A stretch of DNA of 64,000 nt from Enterovibrio gelatinilyticus. Lineage in GTDB: Bacteria; Pseudomonadota; Gammaproteobacteria; Enterobacterales; Vibrionaceae. The DNA lies in assembly GCF_028683095.1 (NCBI RefSeq), contig NZ_JAJUBC010000010.1, positions 1 through 64,000 on the forward strand. The letters are read 5' to 3'. This document shows positions 36,999-46,846 of this stretch, in pieces. The translations under genes were made by a program, and so were the position numbers. Under the pieces are notes generated by a model. That model had not been told where the DNA came from. It saw only the letters and a list, made by a program, of their open reading frames with translations, and searched no databases. How positions within the stretch are numbered: the first letter of the stretch is position 1; each line of letters starts with the position of its first letter.

Positions 36999-37868
36999 AT
37001 GACAGCAGAGATGCATGCACTAGCTCCGATCTCCAGAGATAGCTTGGATAGCTATCTACGTCAGGTAAACAGCCACCCAATGCTGTCAGCTGATGAAGAG
37101 CGGGAGCTTGCAGAACGTCTGCACTATGACGAAGACTTGGATGCGGCGAAAAGCCTGATCCTGTCTCATCTAAGATTTGTTGTTCATATTGCCCGTGGTT
37201 ATTCCGGTTACGGACTGCCTGTGTCTGATCTAGTGCAAGAAGGTAATATCGGTCTAATGAAAGCGGTTAAGCGCTTTAACCCAGAAGTGGGTGTGAGACT
37301 GGTGTCGTTCGCCGTGCATTGGATCAAAGCTGAAATTCATGAATACGTTTTGCGTAACTGGCGTATTGTGAAAGTCGCGACGACCAAGGCTCAGCGTAAA
37401 CTGTTTTTCAACCTGCGTAAGTCGAAAAAACGTCTTGGTTGGTTTAACGCTGAAGAAGTGAACTTGGTTGCCGAGCAGCTGGGTGTTGATGCATCAGAAG
37501 TGCGTGAGATGGAATCTCGTCTCGCGGCGCAAGATGCAGGTTTTGATGGTGGTGCTGATGATGATGAGCGTGAAGGCTCAGGCCCTGTGGCTCCAGTCTT
37601 TTTCTTAGAAGACAAAAGTTCAGACGTTGCCATCAACCTCGAAGATCAAAACTGGGAAGACCATGCCAACCGCCGACTGGCTCATGCGATGTCAGGGCTA
37701 GATGAACGAAGCCAGCATATTATTCGTTCGCGTTGGTTGGATGATGACAACAAAGCAACCTTGCAGGAATTGGCAGATCACTACCAAGTATCTGCTGAAC
37801 GCATTCGACAGTTAGAGAAGAATGCGATGAGAAAATTGAAAGAGGCGGTTGGCGAAGACGCATTATGA
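36999..37868 (+). CDS. rpoH: RNA polymerase sigma-32 factor
   Basis: Heat-shock sigma factor. The 289-residue product has region 2 ([23 protein letters not shown]), the RpoH box [10 protein letters not shown] that is typical of sigma-32, and region 4 with the [31 protein letters not shown] in parts. The ATG at 36999 follows AGAGGTGA; an in-frame GTG two codons earlier is less likely. Gene order ftsY-ftsE-ftsX-rpoH is the standard gammaproteobacterial one. Confidence 0.97.
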   Translation: MTAEMHALAPISRDSLDSYLRQVNSHPMLSADEERELAERLHYDEDLDAAKSLILSHLRFVVHIARGYSGYGLPVSDLVQEGNIGLMKAVKRFNPEVGVRLVSFAVHWIKAEIHEYVLRNWRIVKVATTKAQRKLFFNLRKSKKRLGWFNAEEVNLVAEQLGVDASEVREMESRLAAQDAGFDGGADDDEREGSGPVAPVFFLEDKSSDVAINLEDQNWEDHANRRLAHAMSGLDERSQHIIRSRWLDDDNKATLQELADHYQVSAERIRQLEKNAMRKLKEAVGEDAL

Positions 37869-37891
37869 TCTTGCCACCCTCTTTGATCGTT

Positions 37892-37919
37892 AAAAACCGG
37901 CCTATCGCCGGTTTTTTTG
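37892..37919 (+). terminator. Terminator after rpoH
   Basis: AAAACCGGC and GCCGGTTTT pair around CTATC, followed by a T-run. Confidence 0.9.
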
Positions 37920-37957
37920 TCTCTAATAAAGCCTTATCGCTCTAGGGCTCAGATCAC

Positions 37958-38090
37958 TTGTCCACAGCTTTATTACGATCAACACTATATGTTGTGGATC
38001 TTTCTCTGAGATCCTACTTTATCAACGCAATCCACAGATTTTTCCACAGGCGACTAAAAATCGTACAAAGCCCATTATTTCTCTGTGGCA
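37958..38090. promoter_or_regulatory. Cluster of CCACA motifs (possible DnaA-binding region) before glpE
   Basis: In 133 AT-rich bases there are TTGTCCACA (37958-37966), GATCCACAA reversed (37992-38000), AATCCACAG (38029-38037), TTTTCCACA (38040-38048) and TTGCCACAG reversed (38083-38091). One fits the DnaA-box consensus TTWTNCACA exactly and another differs at one base. The rest of the 324-bp rpoH-glpE gap holds the rpoH terminator and presumably the glpE promoter. Confidence 0.4.
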
Positions 38091-38192
38091 AGGATTGCGC
38101 AAAACTCAGGTACAATGGTGTTTTCGCTGTTGTTTCCCAGTAATTACGTGAAATCTCAGCATTTTGAATAATGGCAGGGAGTGGAATAACTC

Positions 38193-38525
38193 ATGGAACA
38201 ATTTGCGCATATCTCCGTTTTGGATGCTTGGCAGCTACTTGAGGACAACGATCAGAACGCAGTGATCGCGGATATTCGGGATCCTCAGTCATTTTCGCTA
38301 TCTCATCCACAGGGCGCATTTCATCTTACCAACGATACCATGGTGCAATTCAGTCAGAACGTTGATTATGAGCAACCCGTACTTGTGATTTGCTATCACG
38401 GTGTGAGTAGCCAAGGTGCGGCACAATATTTGGTTAACCAAGGCTTTGAGCAGGTGTACAGTGTAGATGGTGGATTTGAAGCCTGGCATCGACAGTCGTT
38501 GCCAGTTGTAGGTAATAACGATTAG
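38193..38525 (+). CDS. glpE: Thiosulfate sulfurtransferase GlpE
   Basis: Single-domain rhodanese that moves sulfane sulfur from thiosulfate to cyanide or thiols in the cytoplasm. The 110-residue product has the active-site loop CYHGVS with nucleophile Cys67 and ends near [14 protein letters not shown], as E. coli GlpE does (108 residues). GGGAGTGGAATAACTC precedes the ATG. First gene of the glpE-glpG-glpR row, 21 bp before glpG. Confidence 0.95.
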   Translation: MEQFAHISVLDAWQLLEDNDQNAVIADIRDPQSFSLSHPQGAFHLTNDTMVQFSQNVDYEQPVLVICYHGVSSQGAAQYLVNQGFEQVYSVDGGFEAWHRQSLPVVGNND

Positions 38526-38546
38526 AACAACGAGAAAGAGGCTTGA

Positions 38547-39395
38547 ATGGTAAGGCTGATTGCAATTTCTAACCCTCGTGCTGGACAGGCATTCATTGAC
38601 TACATGGCATCGCGAGAGATCGACATTCAAATGATGCCGGAAGGGGAAGGGCAATTTGCCTTGTGGCTAACTGATGATCAACATCAAGTTGAAGCAGAGT
38701 CTGAACTTCACGCCTTTTTGCAAAACCCCACGGCACGTAAATATCAATCAGCTTCATGGGAAATGGCGGAAAGCCGTACTGCGCATTTTACTTACCCCAA
38801 GCAGGGCATATTGGCTTCACTGAGACAAAATGCTGGACCGTTTACGCTGTCTATCATGGTGGTATGCATTGTCGCCTATGCGGGGTTGACCCTTGGGTTT
38901 GGCAATGAGGTCTTCTCTTTACTGCATTTCCCTGCAACGGACGACCAGCAGTGGGAACTGTGGCGTTTGTTTACCCATGCCTTGCTGCATTTTTCCGCCA
39001 CCCATATTGTGTTTAATCTGCTGTGGTGGTGGGTGCTGGGCGGTAAAATAGAAAAATTATGTGGTAGTGCCAAACTGGTGCAGCTGTTTTTGCTCACCGC
39101 GCTATTTTCTGGTTTAGGGCAGTATATGTTTGAAGGCCCTGCATTTGGCGGCATGTCCGGTGTGATCTATGCCTTGATGGGGTATTTGTGGCTAATGGGT
39201 ACATTGGCACCTTCTCGCGGATTGTCGATAGAACCGAGTTACGTCGGCTTTATGCTGTTGTGGTTCGTCGCCGGATTCTTTGAACCGTTTGGTATGGCTA
39301 TCGCCAACATGGCGCATTTGTTTGGTTTGGTTTCAGGCTGTGCTATTGCCGTGTTTGATGCGAAGTTTTCCCGAGCTGCGAGAAATCCTTCCTAA
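38547..39395 (+). CDS. glpG: Rhomboid intramembrane serine protease GlpG
   Basis: Inner-membrane protease that cuts membrane helices. The 282-residue product has an N-terminal cytoplasmic domain (about 90 residues) and six membrane helices. The catalytic pair is Ser204 in GGMSGVIYAL and His257 in NMAHLFGL, matching E. coli Ser201 and His254. HFSATHIVFNLLWWW contains the conserved oxyanion histidine and asparagine. GAGAAAGAGG precedes the ATG. Confidence 0.96.
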   Translation: MVRLIAISNPRAGQAFIDYMASREIDIQMMPEGEGQFALWLTDDQHQVEAESELHAFLQNPTARKYQSASWEMAESRTAHFTYPKQGILASLRQNAGPFTLSIMVVCIVAYAGLTLGFGNEVFSLLHFPATDDQQWELWRLFTHALLHFSATHIVFNLLWWWVLGGKIEKLCGSAKLVQLFLLTALFSGLGQYMFEGPAFGGMSGVIYALMGYLWLMGTLAPSRGLSIEPSYVGFMLLWFVAGFFEPFGMAIANMAHLFGLVSGCAIAVFDAKFSRAARNPS

Positions 39396-39504
39396 TGCTT
39401 AGTGAGTAGTGTGATGCGTGCTGACCCTTGGGCTTGCTTTCGTTGGCAAGCCGCAGGCAGCCACGTAAACTAAAATCTGACATTGTGCTAGCGCAGAGGA
39501 CACC

Positions 39505-40266
39505 GTGAAGCAAACGCTACGACATCAAGAAATTCTCGATTTAGTTAGAAGCAAAGGGTATGTCAGCACTGATGATTTGGTGGCTTTTTTTGACGTAAGC
39601 CCTCAGACGATTCGTCGAGATTTGAATGAACTGGCAGCGGAAAACAAAATCCGACGTCAACACGGTGGTGCGACCATTCCATCAAGTTCGGTGAATGCAG
39701 CCTATGATGCACGCAAAGTGATGCAGCAAGACGCCAAGAATAAGTTGGCGCTGGCGTTGGCTTCACACATACCTGATGGTGCAACTTTATTCCTTGATAT
39801 CGGCACCACGCCCGAAGCCGTAGCACGGGCTCTGCTTAACCACCAAGATCTGCGTATCGTGACTAATAACCTCAATGCGGCGAGCATCTTGATGGCGAAA
39901 GAAGACTTTCGGATCATCATGGCGGGCGGAGAAGTCCGTAATCGTGATGGCGGCATCATGGGTGAAGCCACCTTGGATTTCATTTCTCAGTTTCGTCTTG
40001 ATTTCGGTATTTTGGGGATCAGCGGCATCGACCTTGATGGTGGCCTGCTCGATTTCGATTACCACGAGGTGCGCGTTAAGCAAGCCATCATGGAAAACAG
40101 CCGCTCCGTGATGCTCGCGGTGGATCATACTAAGTTTGGTCGTAACGCCATGGTCAACGTGGGTGACATTGCACAAATCAATATGCTTTTCACCAATGCG
40201 GCCTTGCCTGAATCTATCGCTATCCTCCTGCAAGACGCTGATACACAAGTCGAAATCATCCTGTAA
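39505..40266 (+). CDS. glpR: Glycerol-3-phosphate regulon repressor (DeoR family)
   Basis: Represses glp genes and is released by glycerol 3-phosphate. The 253-residue product has the DeoR helix-turn-helix at about residues 19-57 (STDDLVAFFDVSPQTIRRDL) and a C-terminal sugar-phosphate domain with DIGTT and the late MLAVDHTKFGR motif. It starts with GTG at 39505, after GAGGACACC. It is close to E. coli GlpR (252 residues). A GlpR-type operator lies before glpD just downstream. Confidence 0.95.
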   Translation: MKQTLRHQEILDLVRSKGYVSTDDLVAFFDVSPQTIRRDLNELAAENKIRRQHGGATIPSSSVNAAYDARKVMQQDAKNKLALALASHIPDGATLFLDIGTTPEAVARALLNHQDLRIVTNNLNAASILMAKEDFRIIMAGGEVRNRDGGIMGEATLDFISQFRLDFGILGISGIDLDGGLLDFDYHEVRVKQAIMENSRSVMLAVDHTKFGRNAMVNVGDIAQINMLFTNAALPESIAILLQDADTQVEIIL

Positions 40267-40297
40267 TTGCTCCTGTCGTTGTTGTTACCTCTACTCT

Positions 40298-40322
40298 CGC
40301 CACCGTCAGGTGGCGTTTTTGT
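40298..40322 (+). terminator. Terminator after glpR
   Basis: CGCCAC and GTGGCG pair around CGTCAG, followed by TTTTTGT. Confidence 0.85.
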
Positions 40323-40332
40323 ATGCGCGTTT

Positions 40333-40418
40333 TGTTGCGTTTTTCACCACATTGTCACTAGACACGCTCATTTTTTGCACTAGAATGTTCGTAAACGAAA
40401 GTTAAATGTTCGAATGAA
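40333..40418 (+). promoter_or_regulatory. GlpR operators and possible CRP site before glpD
   Basis: AATGTTCGTAAACGAAAGTT at 40384-40403 closely matches the GlpR operator WATGTTCGWTAWCGAACATW, and AATGTTCGAATGAATGG right after it is a second half-matching site. TGTTG-N6-TCACC at 40333-40348 is a weak CRP-like site. These fit glycerol-3-phosphate induction of glpD. Confidence 0.7.
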
Positions 40419-40491
40419 TGGTTGTGCCGATAAGTTGCGCTGTACGGTGCGACACAATGAACGTGAGACAATAGATAGGGCAGAAGGTGGA

Positions 40492-42009
40492 ATGAGCGCA
40501 GAAATGTTGGACATACTGGTAGTTGGCGGCGGGATAAATGGTGCGGGCATCGCTGCTGATGCAACGGGGCGTGGCCTGAAAGTGGCGTTGTTTGAGGCTG
40601 ATGATTTTGCATCAGCGACTTCGTCAGCAAGCTCGAAGCTGATTCATGGTGGTCTGCGTTATCTTGAGCACTATGAGTTTCGTTTAGTGAGTGAAGCGCT
40701 CGCTGAACGTGAAGTTCTGTTGAAAAAAGCACCTTTCCTCGCGTGGCCCATGCGTTTTCGTTTGCCTCATCGTCCTCATCTTCGTCCTGCATGGATGATT
40801 CGTGCCGGCCTCTTTCTTTATGACAATCTCGGAAAACGCACTAGCCTCCCCGCGAGCAAAGGCATTCGGTTTGGCGCGGATTCCGTATTAAAACCGGAAA
40901 TTACAAAAGGCTTTGAATACTCAGATTGTTGGGTGGACGATGCGCGATTGGTGGTGCTCAATATCATGGATGCGCAAGAGCGTGGCGCGGAAGTGCGTAA
41001 TCGCTGCAAAGTCACTAAAGCCACACGCTTGGGCGCTCACTGGGAAGTTGAGATTGTCGACCAACTGACAAACGAGACATTTATTCGTCATTGCAAAGTG
41101 TTGGTAAATGCATCGGGCCCTTGGGTTAAGCAGTTTTATGATGACAGCACTACGCTCAAATCCCCTCGCGGTATTCGCCTTATAAAGGGCAGTCACATTG
41201 TGGTGCCAAGAGTGCACGATGGGTCTGCGGCGTATATTTTGCAAAATGAAGATGGTCGTATTGTCTTTGTACTGCCTTACTTGGATCGATTTTCGATTGT
41301 TGGCACGACGGATGTTGAGCATCATGATGACCCGCGAAAGGCGTCTATTGATGACAATGAAATTGCGTACATGCTGAAAGTCTTCAACCAACATTTTACT
41401 AAACAACTGACTGCTGACGATGTGGTATGGACATACAGTGGTGTGCGTCCACTGTGTGATGATGAGTCAGACTCACCGCAAGCCGTGACGCGCGATTACA
41501 CCCTCGATCTTGATGAAAATGGCGGTGATGCGCCGATTTTGTCGGTGTTTGGTGGCAAACTGACCACATATCGAAAACTGGCGCAGGCCGCGGTGAACAA
41601 GCTTGAACCTTTCTTTGCTGACATGGGTAAGGCTTGGACTGCTGAGAGCGTGCTTCCTGGCGGAGAGGGAATAACATCCTTCAATGACGTTGAGACTAGG
41701 TTGACCCAAGATTTCGCATGGATGGATGCAATGACCATAAACCGATTGGCGACCACTTATGGTTCGCGTGTTTTGGTATGGCTAGAGGATGCGAAGTCGG
41801 CCTCTGATTTGGGCGAGCAATTTGGCAGTGGCCTAACGCAAAAAGAAGTCGACTACTTGATGGCTATTGAATACGTGCAGACAGGCGCGGACTTATTGTG
41901 GCGTCGTACCAAGCTGGGTTTGTACTTGTCCGAGCAAGAGCAGCAACGAGTATGCGATTACGTGGCGCAATATCGTCGTGTGTTGGCCGATCAGGCGATC
42001 AGCGCTTAA
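40492..42009 (+). CDS. glpD: Aerobic glycerol-3-phosphate dehydrogenase
   Basis: Membrane-associated FAD enzyme that oxidises glycerol 3-phosphate to dihydroxyacetone phosphate and reduces ubiquinone. The 505-residue product has the FAD motif VVGGGINGAGIAADA, the family block SSASSKLIHGGLRYLEHYEF in part, and VFGGKLTTYRKLA. I use the ATG at 40492 (MSAEMLDILVVGG); another at 40504 is possible since AAGG is only four bases from the first. The reading frame is open upstream to 40414 over the operator, without homology. Confidence 0.95.
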   Translation: MSAEMLDILVVGGGINGAGIAADATGRGLKVALFEADDFASATSSASSKLIHGGLRYLEHYEFRLVSEALAEREVLLKKAPFLAWPMRFRLPHRPHLRPAWMIRAGLFLYDNLGKRTSLPASKGIRFGADSVLKPEITKGFEYSDCWVDDARLVVLNIMDAQERGAEVRNRCKVTKATRLGAHWEVEIVDQLTNETFIRHCKVLVNASGPWVKQFYDDSTTLKSPRGIRLIKGSHIVVPRVHDGSAAYILQNEDGRIVFVLPYLDRFSIVGTTDVEHHDDPRKASIDDNEIAYMLKVFNQHFTKQLTADDVVWTYSGVRPLCDDESDSPQAVTRDYTLDLDENGGDAPILSVFGGKLTTYRKLAQAAVNKLEPFFADMGKAWTAESVLPGGEGITSFNDVETRLTQDFAWMDAMTINRLATTYGSRVLVWLEDAKSASDLGEQFGSGLTQKEVDYLMAIEYVQTGADLLWRRTKLGLYLSEQEQQRVCDYVAQYRRVLADQAISA

Positions 42010-42029
42010 CTTTAACGAATGCGTACACG

Positions 42030-42062
42030 AAAAAAGCGCACCGCTTAGGGTGCGCTTTTTTA
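42030..42062. terminator. Bidirectional terminator after glpD
   Basis: AAAAAGCGCACC and GGTGCGCTTTTT pair around GCTTAG between the convergent glpD and FliL-like genes. Confidence 0.92.
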
Positions 42063-42073
42063 TTTGTCTTTAA

Positions 42074-42484
42074 CTACTGGTAGAGGTATTTGGTAAACAG
42101 CAGGTCTACCAGTACCTTTTGATTGGTTTCAGCCAGCAGCAGTTCATTGACCTTCTCTAAGCAGGCTTTTCGAATCGCTTCTCGTCCTGATAAGGATTTG
42201 ACGCGAACTTCATTCTCTTGAGCCAACACTTCAATGATGGTGTCGCGGATCAACGGCTGGTGATATTCCAGCATCTGGATGAGCGACGGGTCATCAACCA
42301 TTAAGTCGATACGAACATTGATAAAACCGAGTTTTCGACCATCGGTAATAAAGTTGGTGGTAATTTCAGGCTCAAGCGTGAAATAGCTATATTTCGCGGC
42401 TTCCTCTTCCGCATTTGCAATGGATGGAATTGAGAGCAGCAGCGTCAATAATAAGGTGAAAATGGCGGTCGTATTTTTTTTCAT
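42074..42484 (-). CDS. FliL-like exported protein
   Basis: A 136-residue protein with a signal peptide (FTLLLTLLLSIPSIANA) and a soluble domain like the C-terminal domain of the flagellar stator-associated protein FliL: FINVRIDLMVDDPSLIQMLE, LIRDTIIEVLA and the ending VLVDLLFTKYLYQ. True FliL has an uncleaved membrane helix and lies in a flagellar operon; this copy does neither, so it is a FliL-domain paralogue of unknown role. Start taken at the ATG ending at 42484; TTG four codons upstream is an alternative. Confidence 0.85.
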   Translation of the reverse strand: MKKNTTAIFTLLLTLLLSIPSIANAEEEAAKYSYFTLEPEITTNFITDGRKLGFINVRIDLMVDDPSLIQMLEYHQPLIRDTIIEVLAQENEVRVKSLSGREAIRKACLEKVNELLLAETNQKVLVDLLFTKYLYQ

Positions 42485-42641
42485 GGTTTTTGCCAAACCC
42501 CAGATTTAATGAATCTCTTATGGTAGTTTAGCTGCGCATGCGTTCGCACAGCTGTGTACAATAGCGCACTATTAATACTAAACATTAATGGCAGATTCGG
42601 CGAAAGTTTTGTTGTTTTTTTGCTCTTTGGCTCAGGATAAA

Positions 42642-43178
42642 ATGTCAAATTTCAAGCGATTATATGTAGAAGCCCTTTTGGCAGCGAATTGGGTGGCTCC
42701 AGACTGGCAACTGCTGGAAAAAACAAAGGAAGGTGGGTGGCTGCTTGAGCGCCATTCAATGACGGAGCGCTTGAAAGCCTGCTGCCGTACCTTAACGGTG
42801 GAAGTGCTGGGTCTTCACGAAGTCGGCAAAGAAGTCTTGTCGAATAATGAACGTGAATTACTTGGCGACCAAGCATGTTTGGTGCGAGAGGTCGTTCTGT
42901 CAGGCGACGATACTCCCTGGCTTTGTGCACGAACCTTGGTGCCGATGTCGACCTTGACTGAACGCGAGCAAGACATCGCAGATTTGGGTGCCGTCCCGTT
43001 GGGACAGCGTGTTTTTAATCAGGCTAATGCGCGTCGTGATGCAATCGAAGTTGCGCACCTTGTCTGTGATGGACAAGCCTTGTTAGCACGCCGCTCCCGT
43101 TTGTGGGTGAATGACAAACCGATGCTGGTGTCTGAATTGTTTCTGCCTCATGCACCGATCTATCAGGAGGAAGGCTAA
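42642..43178 (+). CDS. ubiC: Chorismate lyase
   Basis: Converts chorismate to 4-hydroxybenzoate, the first committed step of ubiquinone synthesis. The 178-residue product has the conserved RTLVP stretch near residue 105, LGAVPLGQRVF, and ARRSRLWVNDKPMLVSELFLP at the end, in the order of E. coli UbiC (165). Start at the ATG 42642 (MSNFKRLYVEALL) after CAGGA; an ATG 18 codons upstream is in frame but adds unrelated residues. Its stop directly precedes the ubiA ATG. Confidence 0.93.
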   Translation: MSNFKRLYVEALLAANWVAPDWQLLEKTKEGGWLLERHSMTERLKACCRTLTVEVLGLHEVGKEVLSNNERELLGDQACLVREVVLSGDDTPWLCARTLVPMSTLTEREQDIADLGAVPLGQRVFNQANARRDAIEVAHLVCDGQALLARRSRLWVNDKPMLVSELFLPHAPIYQEEG

Positions 43179-44036
43179 ATGGATGCAGCCAAAGCTAAAG
43201 CGTTTTGGCAATTAACGCGGATGGATCGGCCCATTGGTAGCTTGTTGCTGCTATGGCCAACCCTGTGGGCGTTATTTCTTGCTGCTGATGGCGTGCCAGA
43301 TCCGAAGGTGCTGGTGGTCTTTGTACTTGGCGTTATCATGATGAGAGCGGCAGGCTGTGTGATTAACGATTTTGCTGACCGCAACCTCGACGGTCATGTA
43401 AAGCGTACCAAAGCGCGTCCTCTTCCCTCTGGACTTGTTTCCGCCAAAGAAGCGTTGGCGCTCTTTGCCTTTTTAGTGCTTGGCGCTTTCTTACTGGTTC
43501 TGACGCTTGACCCACTGACGGTTAAACTCTCGGTGGTGGCGCTGGCGCTTGCCTCCATTTACCCGTTTATGAAGCGTTTCACCCATATGCCACAACTGGT
43601 TCTGGGTATGGCGTTTAGTTGGGCGATCCCGATGGCCTACGCGGCGCAGGCTGGAGAACTGCCGCCAGTTGCGTGGATGCTGTTTCTCGCCAATGTCGCG
43701 TGGACTGTCGCATACGATACCCTTTATGCCATGGTCGACAGAGATGACGATGTGAAAATCGGCATCAAATCATCGGCGATTTTGTTTGGTAAGTATGACA
43801 AGGCTGCGATTGGTGTGCTTCAGCTCATCACCTTATTGTTGCTAGTACTCGTCGGGTATCTGTCTCAGTTGTCGACGATATATTACTGGTTCTTATTAGT
43901 GGCATCGGCGCTGTTTGTTTACCAACAATGGCTAGCAAAAGGGCGCGACAGAGACGCCTGCTTTAAAGCTTTCTTGAATAACAATTACGTCGGCATGTTG
44001 GTATTTGTCGGCGTCGGCTTGGCTGTCATGCTCTAG
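43179..44036 (+). CDS. ubiA: 4-hydroxybenzoate octaprenyltransferase
   Basis: Inner-membrane prenyltransferase that attaches the polyprenyl chain to 4-hydroxybenzoate. The 285-residue product has about eight to nine membrane helices, the first aspartate motif [20 protein letters not shown] in part and the second [13 protein letters not shown]. The ATG at 43179 is the base after the ubiC stop, with AGGAGGAAGG upstream, so ubiC and ubiA are coupled. Supplies substrate for the pathway in which UbiD (10.8 kb) acts next. Confidence 0.97.
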   Translation: MDAAKAKAFWQLTRMDRPIGSLLLLWPTLWALFLAADGVPDPKVLVVFVLGVIMMRAAGCVINDFADRNLDGHVKRTKARPLPSGLVSAKEALALFAFLVLGAFLLVLTLDPLTVKLSVVALALASIYPFMKRFTHMPQLVLGMAFSWAIPMAYAAQAGELPPVAWMLFLANVAWTVAYDTLYAMVDRDDDVKIGIKSSAILFGKYDKAAIGVLQLITLLLLVLVGYLSQLSTIYYWFLLVASALFVYQQWLAKGRDRDACFKAFLNNNYVGMLVFVGVGLAVML

Positions 44037-44118
44037 CAATACAGTCTCTTTGCCGCGAAACGCAACGACACAATGGCATATCGCTCTCGTTCCAGAGAAA
44101 ACCGGATAAGCATAAAAA

Positions 44119-44150
44119 AGAAAACCCTCGCCAATGGCGAGGGTTTTTTG
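44119..44150. terminator. Bidirectional terminator between ubiA and plsB
   Basis: AAAACCCTCGCC and GGCGAGGGTTTT pair around AAT, between convergent genes. Confidence 0.93.
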
Positions 44151-44169
44151 TTTGCTTGAAGCGGCGTCG

Positions 44170-46602
44170 TTACGCGTCAGAAGGCTGATTCAGAATCGCT
44201 TGAATCGTGAGCTGTACTTCTGGCGAAATTAAACCCAACACACTTTCTTGCAGGGCTTCAATGTGCTCTTCTTTGGCGTGTCCTTCATCATTGAGGTAAC
44301 CCTCTGCACGCAATGAATCCACTAAAGTACTGAATACGCCTTTGTCGAAGAACTCTGGTGCATTGATACCGTGCAGGCGACTCAAGCGTTGCGCCATCAT
44401 TTGACTTTGCTGCTCAAGATCGGACTTTGATACATCCGGCTCGTGGCAGAATAAAGTGATAGTGATAGCGTAGCGTTGCAAGGTTTCGGCAATGGTGCGG
44501 CCTAACAGCTGAAGTTGATTCAGTTTACCTGACGCTCTTTGCAAGGTGTCGCCATCAATGGTCAGCAATGACTGACGCTCTAGCTCAATGATCACGGCAT
44601 CCACGTAGCTTTCCAGTGCTTCGTTATCAAAGCTCATAAAGAGCTCAGATTTAAGTAGTGGGTAAAGCTGACGTACTGTTTCCAGCAAGGCTTCACGTTT
44701 CACACTGGTCTTGAACACCAGCATTTGCGCGATCAATGATGGAATCGCAAACAGATGAATAATGTTGTTGCGGTAGTAGGTCATCAAAATGGATTGATGA
44801 CGATCCAATGAAATCACTTCACCTAATGAATCTTTCTCTACCACGAATTTGTTCAGGCTTAATGCATGTTCAACCAACTGTTGCGCCGTGTCTTCTGGCA
44901 CTGTACTGGTTGATGAATACGGCACTTGGCGTAGTAATTCGAGGTAAATGTTCAACTGCTCTTCAAGCGCTTCACGGCTCAGAGCGCGTTGACGAGAGGC
45001 CAACAAAGCTGTGGCACAAAGCGTTAACGCATTGGCGGCTGCCGCATCGTTGATTTGCGTCATCATACGATCTGCTAGCTCATTCACCACTGGGTTTAGC
45101 CAGCTTGGGCGTTGAGGCTCGATAGGGTCGATGTCTTTGTGCCAGTTCGGTGCTTTCTCATTCAGGAAGTGGTTAACCTGAATCGGTTCGCCAAAGTTCA
45201 CATAGCCTTTGCCGTAGTTACGCAGCTTGCGCAGAATGCCGACGACTTGGCCGAAGCTTTCTTTTTCTTTGCGCTTACCTTGCAGCTCTTTCGCGTAGGT
45301 ACTGACTTCCATTACATGTTCGTAGCCGATATACACTGGCACCAAAGTAACCGGACGTTTTAGACCGCGAAGCATGGCTTGGATGGTCATTGCGAGCATG
45401 CCAGTTTTAGCGGGTAGCAAGCGACCTGTGCGTGAACGACCACCTTCGGAGAAATACTCAACCGAATAGCCTTTGGCAAACAGTTCTGCCAAATATTCGC
45501 GGAACACGGTGGAGTAGAGGCGGTTACCTTTGAAGGTACGACGCAAGAAGAATGCGCCACCACGACGGAAAATCGGCCCGGCTGGGAAGAAATTAAGATT
45601 CACCCCTGCCGCAATGTGTGGCGGAACCAAACCTTCTTTATACAGGGTATAAGAAAGTAGGACGTAGTCCATGTGCGAGCGGTGGCAGGGCACATAAACA
45701 ATTTCATGACCGTCTTGGGCAAGCTTACGCACACGCTCGGCATTATTGATATTAATGCCTTGATACAGCTTATTCCAAAGCCACGTAAGTAGGCGATCGG
45801 CATAGCGAATCATGCTTGGTGAAAAGTCCGCGGCAATTTCTTCCATCATATCGATGGCTTCTTTACGCACTTTTTCGACAGGCACATCTCGGCTGGCAGC
45901 TTCGTCTTGTACCACTTTGTCGATTGCTTTGGACGCTAGCAGGCGCTTGAAAAGCAGCTGTCGATCAGGCAGTCCTGGGCCAGATGCCGCCATCTTTTGG
46001 CGTGAGAAATGGATTTTAGCAACACGGGCGAGTTTGTTAGCAATAGTGGTGTCGGTGCCGTGCTTGTCTGCCATGAATCGCAGCGAAACAGGGTTGCTTA
46101 GACGCACCATGCTGTCGCGACCTAAGGTCAAAATTGTGTAGCACTTTTGCAGCCCATTCATGGCTTGCAACGATGCAGCGACAGGGCGCGATTCATTGCC
46201 AGGGCTTCTGTCCCAAACCACAGATGCTGGGATCAACTGAATATCAAGCTCAGAGTCGCGCTTGTGCAGTTCGAGCAGTTCAGTAAACAGTTCTATGGAC
46301 TCTTCAGGAACCGGATCGCCTTGTTTGAACATGCGTTTGCCTTCTGATATGAAGACATAGCGTGGCAGACTTTTCCCGCCAAGTTCTAAGGGCTCAAGTG
46401 GGTCTGGTAACCCGAGTTGCAGGCATATATTGCGCAACGTGAGCAGATCGGTATGAGAGCGAAACGGCAGAACGTAAACCATAGGGCGCGTGAGATCGAA
46501 GCCCAGTTGGTTAATCGGGTCTGACGGGATACTGATCGTCTTGACCAGTACCGATAAAGGTAAATTCAGTAACTTGTGATAAAACGATTGGCAAGCAGAC
46601 AT
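44170..46602 (-). CDS. plsB: Glycerol-3-phosphate acyltransferase PlsB
   Basis: Peripheral/inner-membrane enzyme that acylates glycerol 3-phosphate at sn-1, the first step of phospholipid synthesis. The 810-residue product, close to E. coli PlsB (807), carries the acyltransferase blocks [15 protein letters not shown] near residue 305, [21 protein letters not shown] and [11 protein letters not shown]. It starts at the ATG ending at 46602 with GAGG upstream. Divergent from lexA with 244 bp between, an order also known from E. coli (plsB-lexA). Confidence 0.97.
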   Translation of the reverse strand: MSACQSFYHKLLNLPLSVLVKTISIPSDPINQLGFDLTRPMVYVLPFRSHTDLLTLRNICLQLGLPDPLEPLELGGKSLPRYVFISEGKRMFKQGDPVPEESIELFTELLELHKRDSELDIQLIPASVVWDRSPGNESRPVAASLQAMNGLQKCYTILTLGRDSMVRLSNPVSLRFMADKHGTDTTIANKLARVAKIHFSRQKMAASGPGLPDRQLLFKRLLASKAIDKVVQDEAASRDVPVEKVRKEAIDMMEEIAADFSPSMIRYADRLLTWLWNKLYQGININNAERVRKLAQDGHEIVYVPCHRSHMDYVLLSYTLYKEGLVPPHIAAGVNLNFFPAGPIFRRGGAFFLRRTFKGNRLYSTVFREYLAELFAKGYSVEYFSEGGRSRTGRLLPAKTGMLAMTIQAMLRGLKRPVTLVPVYIGYEHVMEVSTYAKELQGKRKEKESFGQVVGILRKLRNYGKGYVNFGEPIQVNHFLNEKAPNWHKDIDPIEPQRPSWLNPVVNELADRMMTQINDAAAANALTLCATALLASRQRALSREALEEQLNIYLELLRQVPYSSTSTVPEDTAQQLVEHALSLNKFVVEKDSLGEVISLDRHQSILMTYYRNNIIHLFAIPSLIAQMLVFKTSVKREALLETVRQLYPLLKSELFMSFDNEALESYVDAVIIELERQSLLTIDGDTLQRASGKLNQLQLLGRTIAETLQRYAITITLFCHEPDVSKSDLEQQSQMMAQRLSRLHGINAPEFFDKGVFSTLVDSLRAEGYLNDEGHAKEEHIEALQESVLGLISPEVQLTIQAILNQPSDA

Positions 46603-46784
46603 CTGATCGCAGCCTCTTATATTCTGTGCGTGGCAAGTCTAGCAGAAAACATTCGCGAACTTGCAGCGAAATGACACTAATACGCCTGCTTATGTCACCC
46701 GTGAGGCAGTAAAGGCAATGCGAGATTAAACAGAAAAGTGTGATCTCTGAGAGGGTCGTTAACCGAGTTGGTGCAAAATGCGCC

Positions 46785-46838
46785 TTTTCAACTGGTTAAA
46801 CACTGGATATACTCACAGTTAACTGTATAAAAAGACAG
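46785..46838 (+). promoter_or_regulatory. lexA promoter with two SOS boxes
   Basis: CTG-N10-CAG occurs twice: CTGGATATACTCACAG at 46803-46818 and CTGTATAAAAAGACAG at 46823-46838. TTTTCA at 46785 and TATACT at 46808, 17 bases apart, form a promoter whose -10 element is inside the first box. Two closely spaced boxes before lexA are known in E. coli. Confidence 0.88.
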
Positions 46839-46846
46839 GTCTGATT

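Noticed and set aside
40352-40386. Promoter TTGTCA ... TAGAAT before glpD
   Set aside because: Spacing is 23 bases, too long for a sigma-70 promoter.
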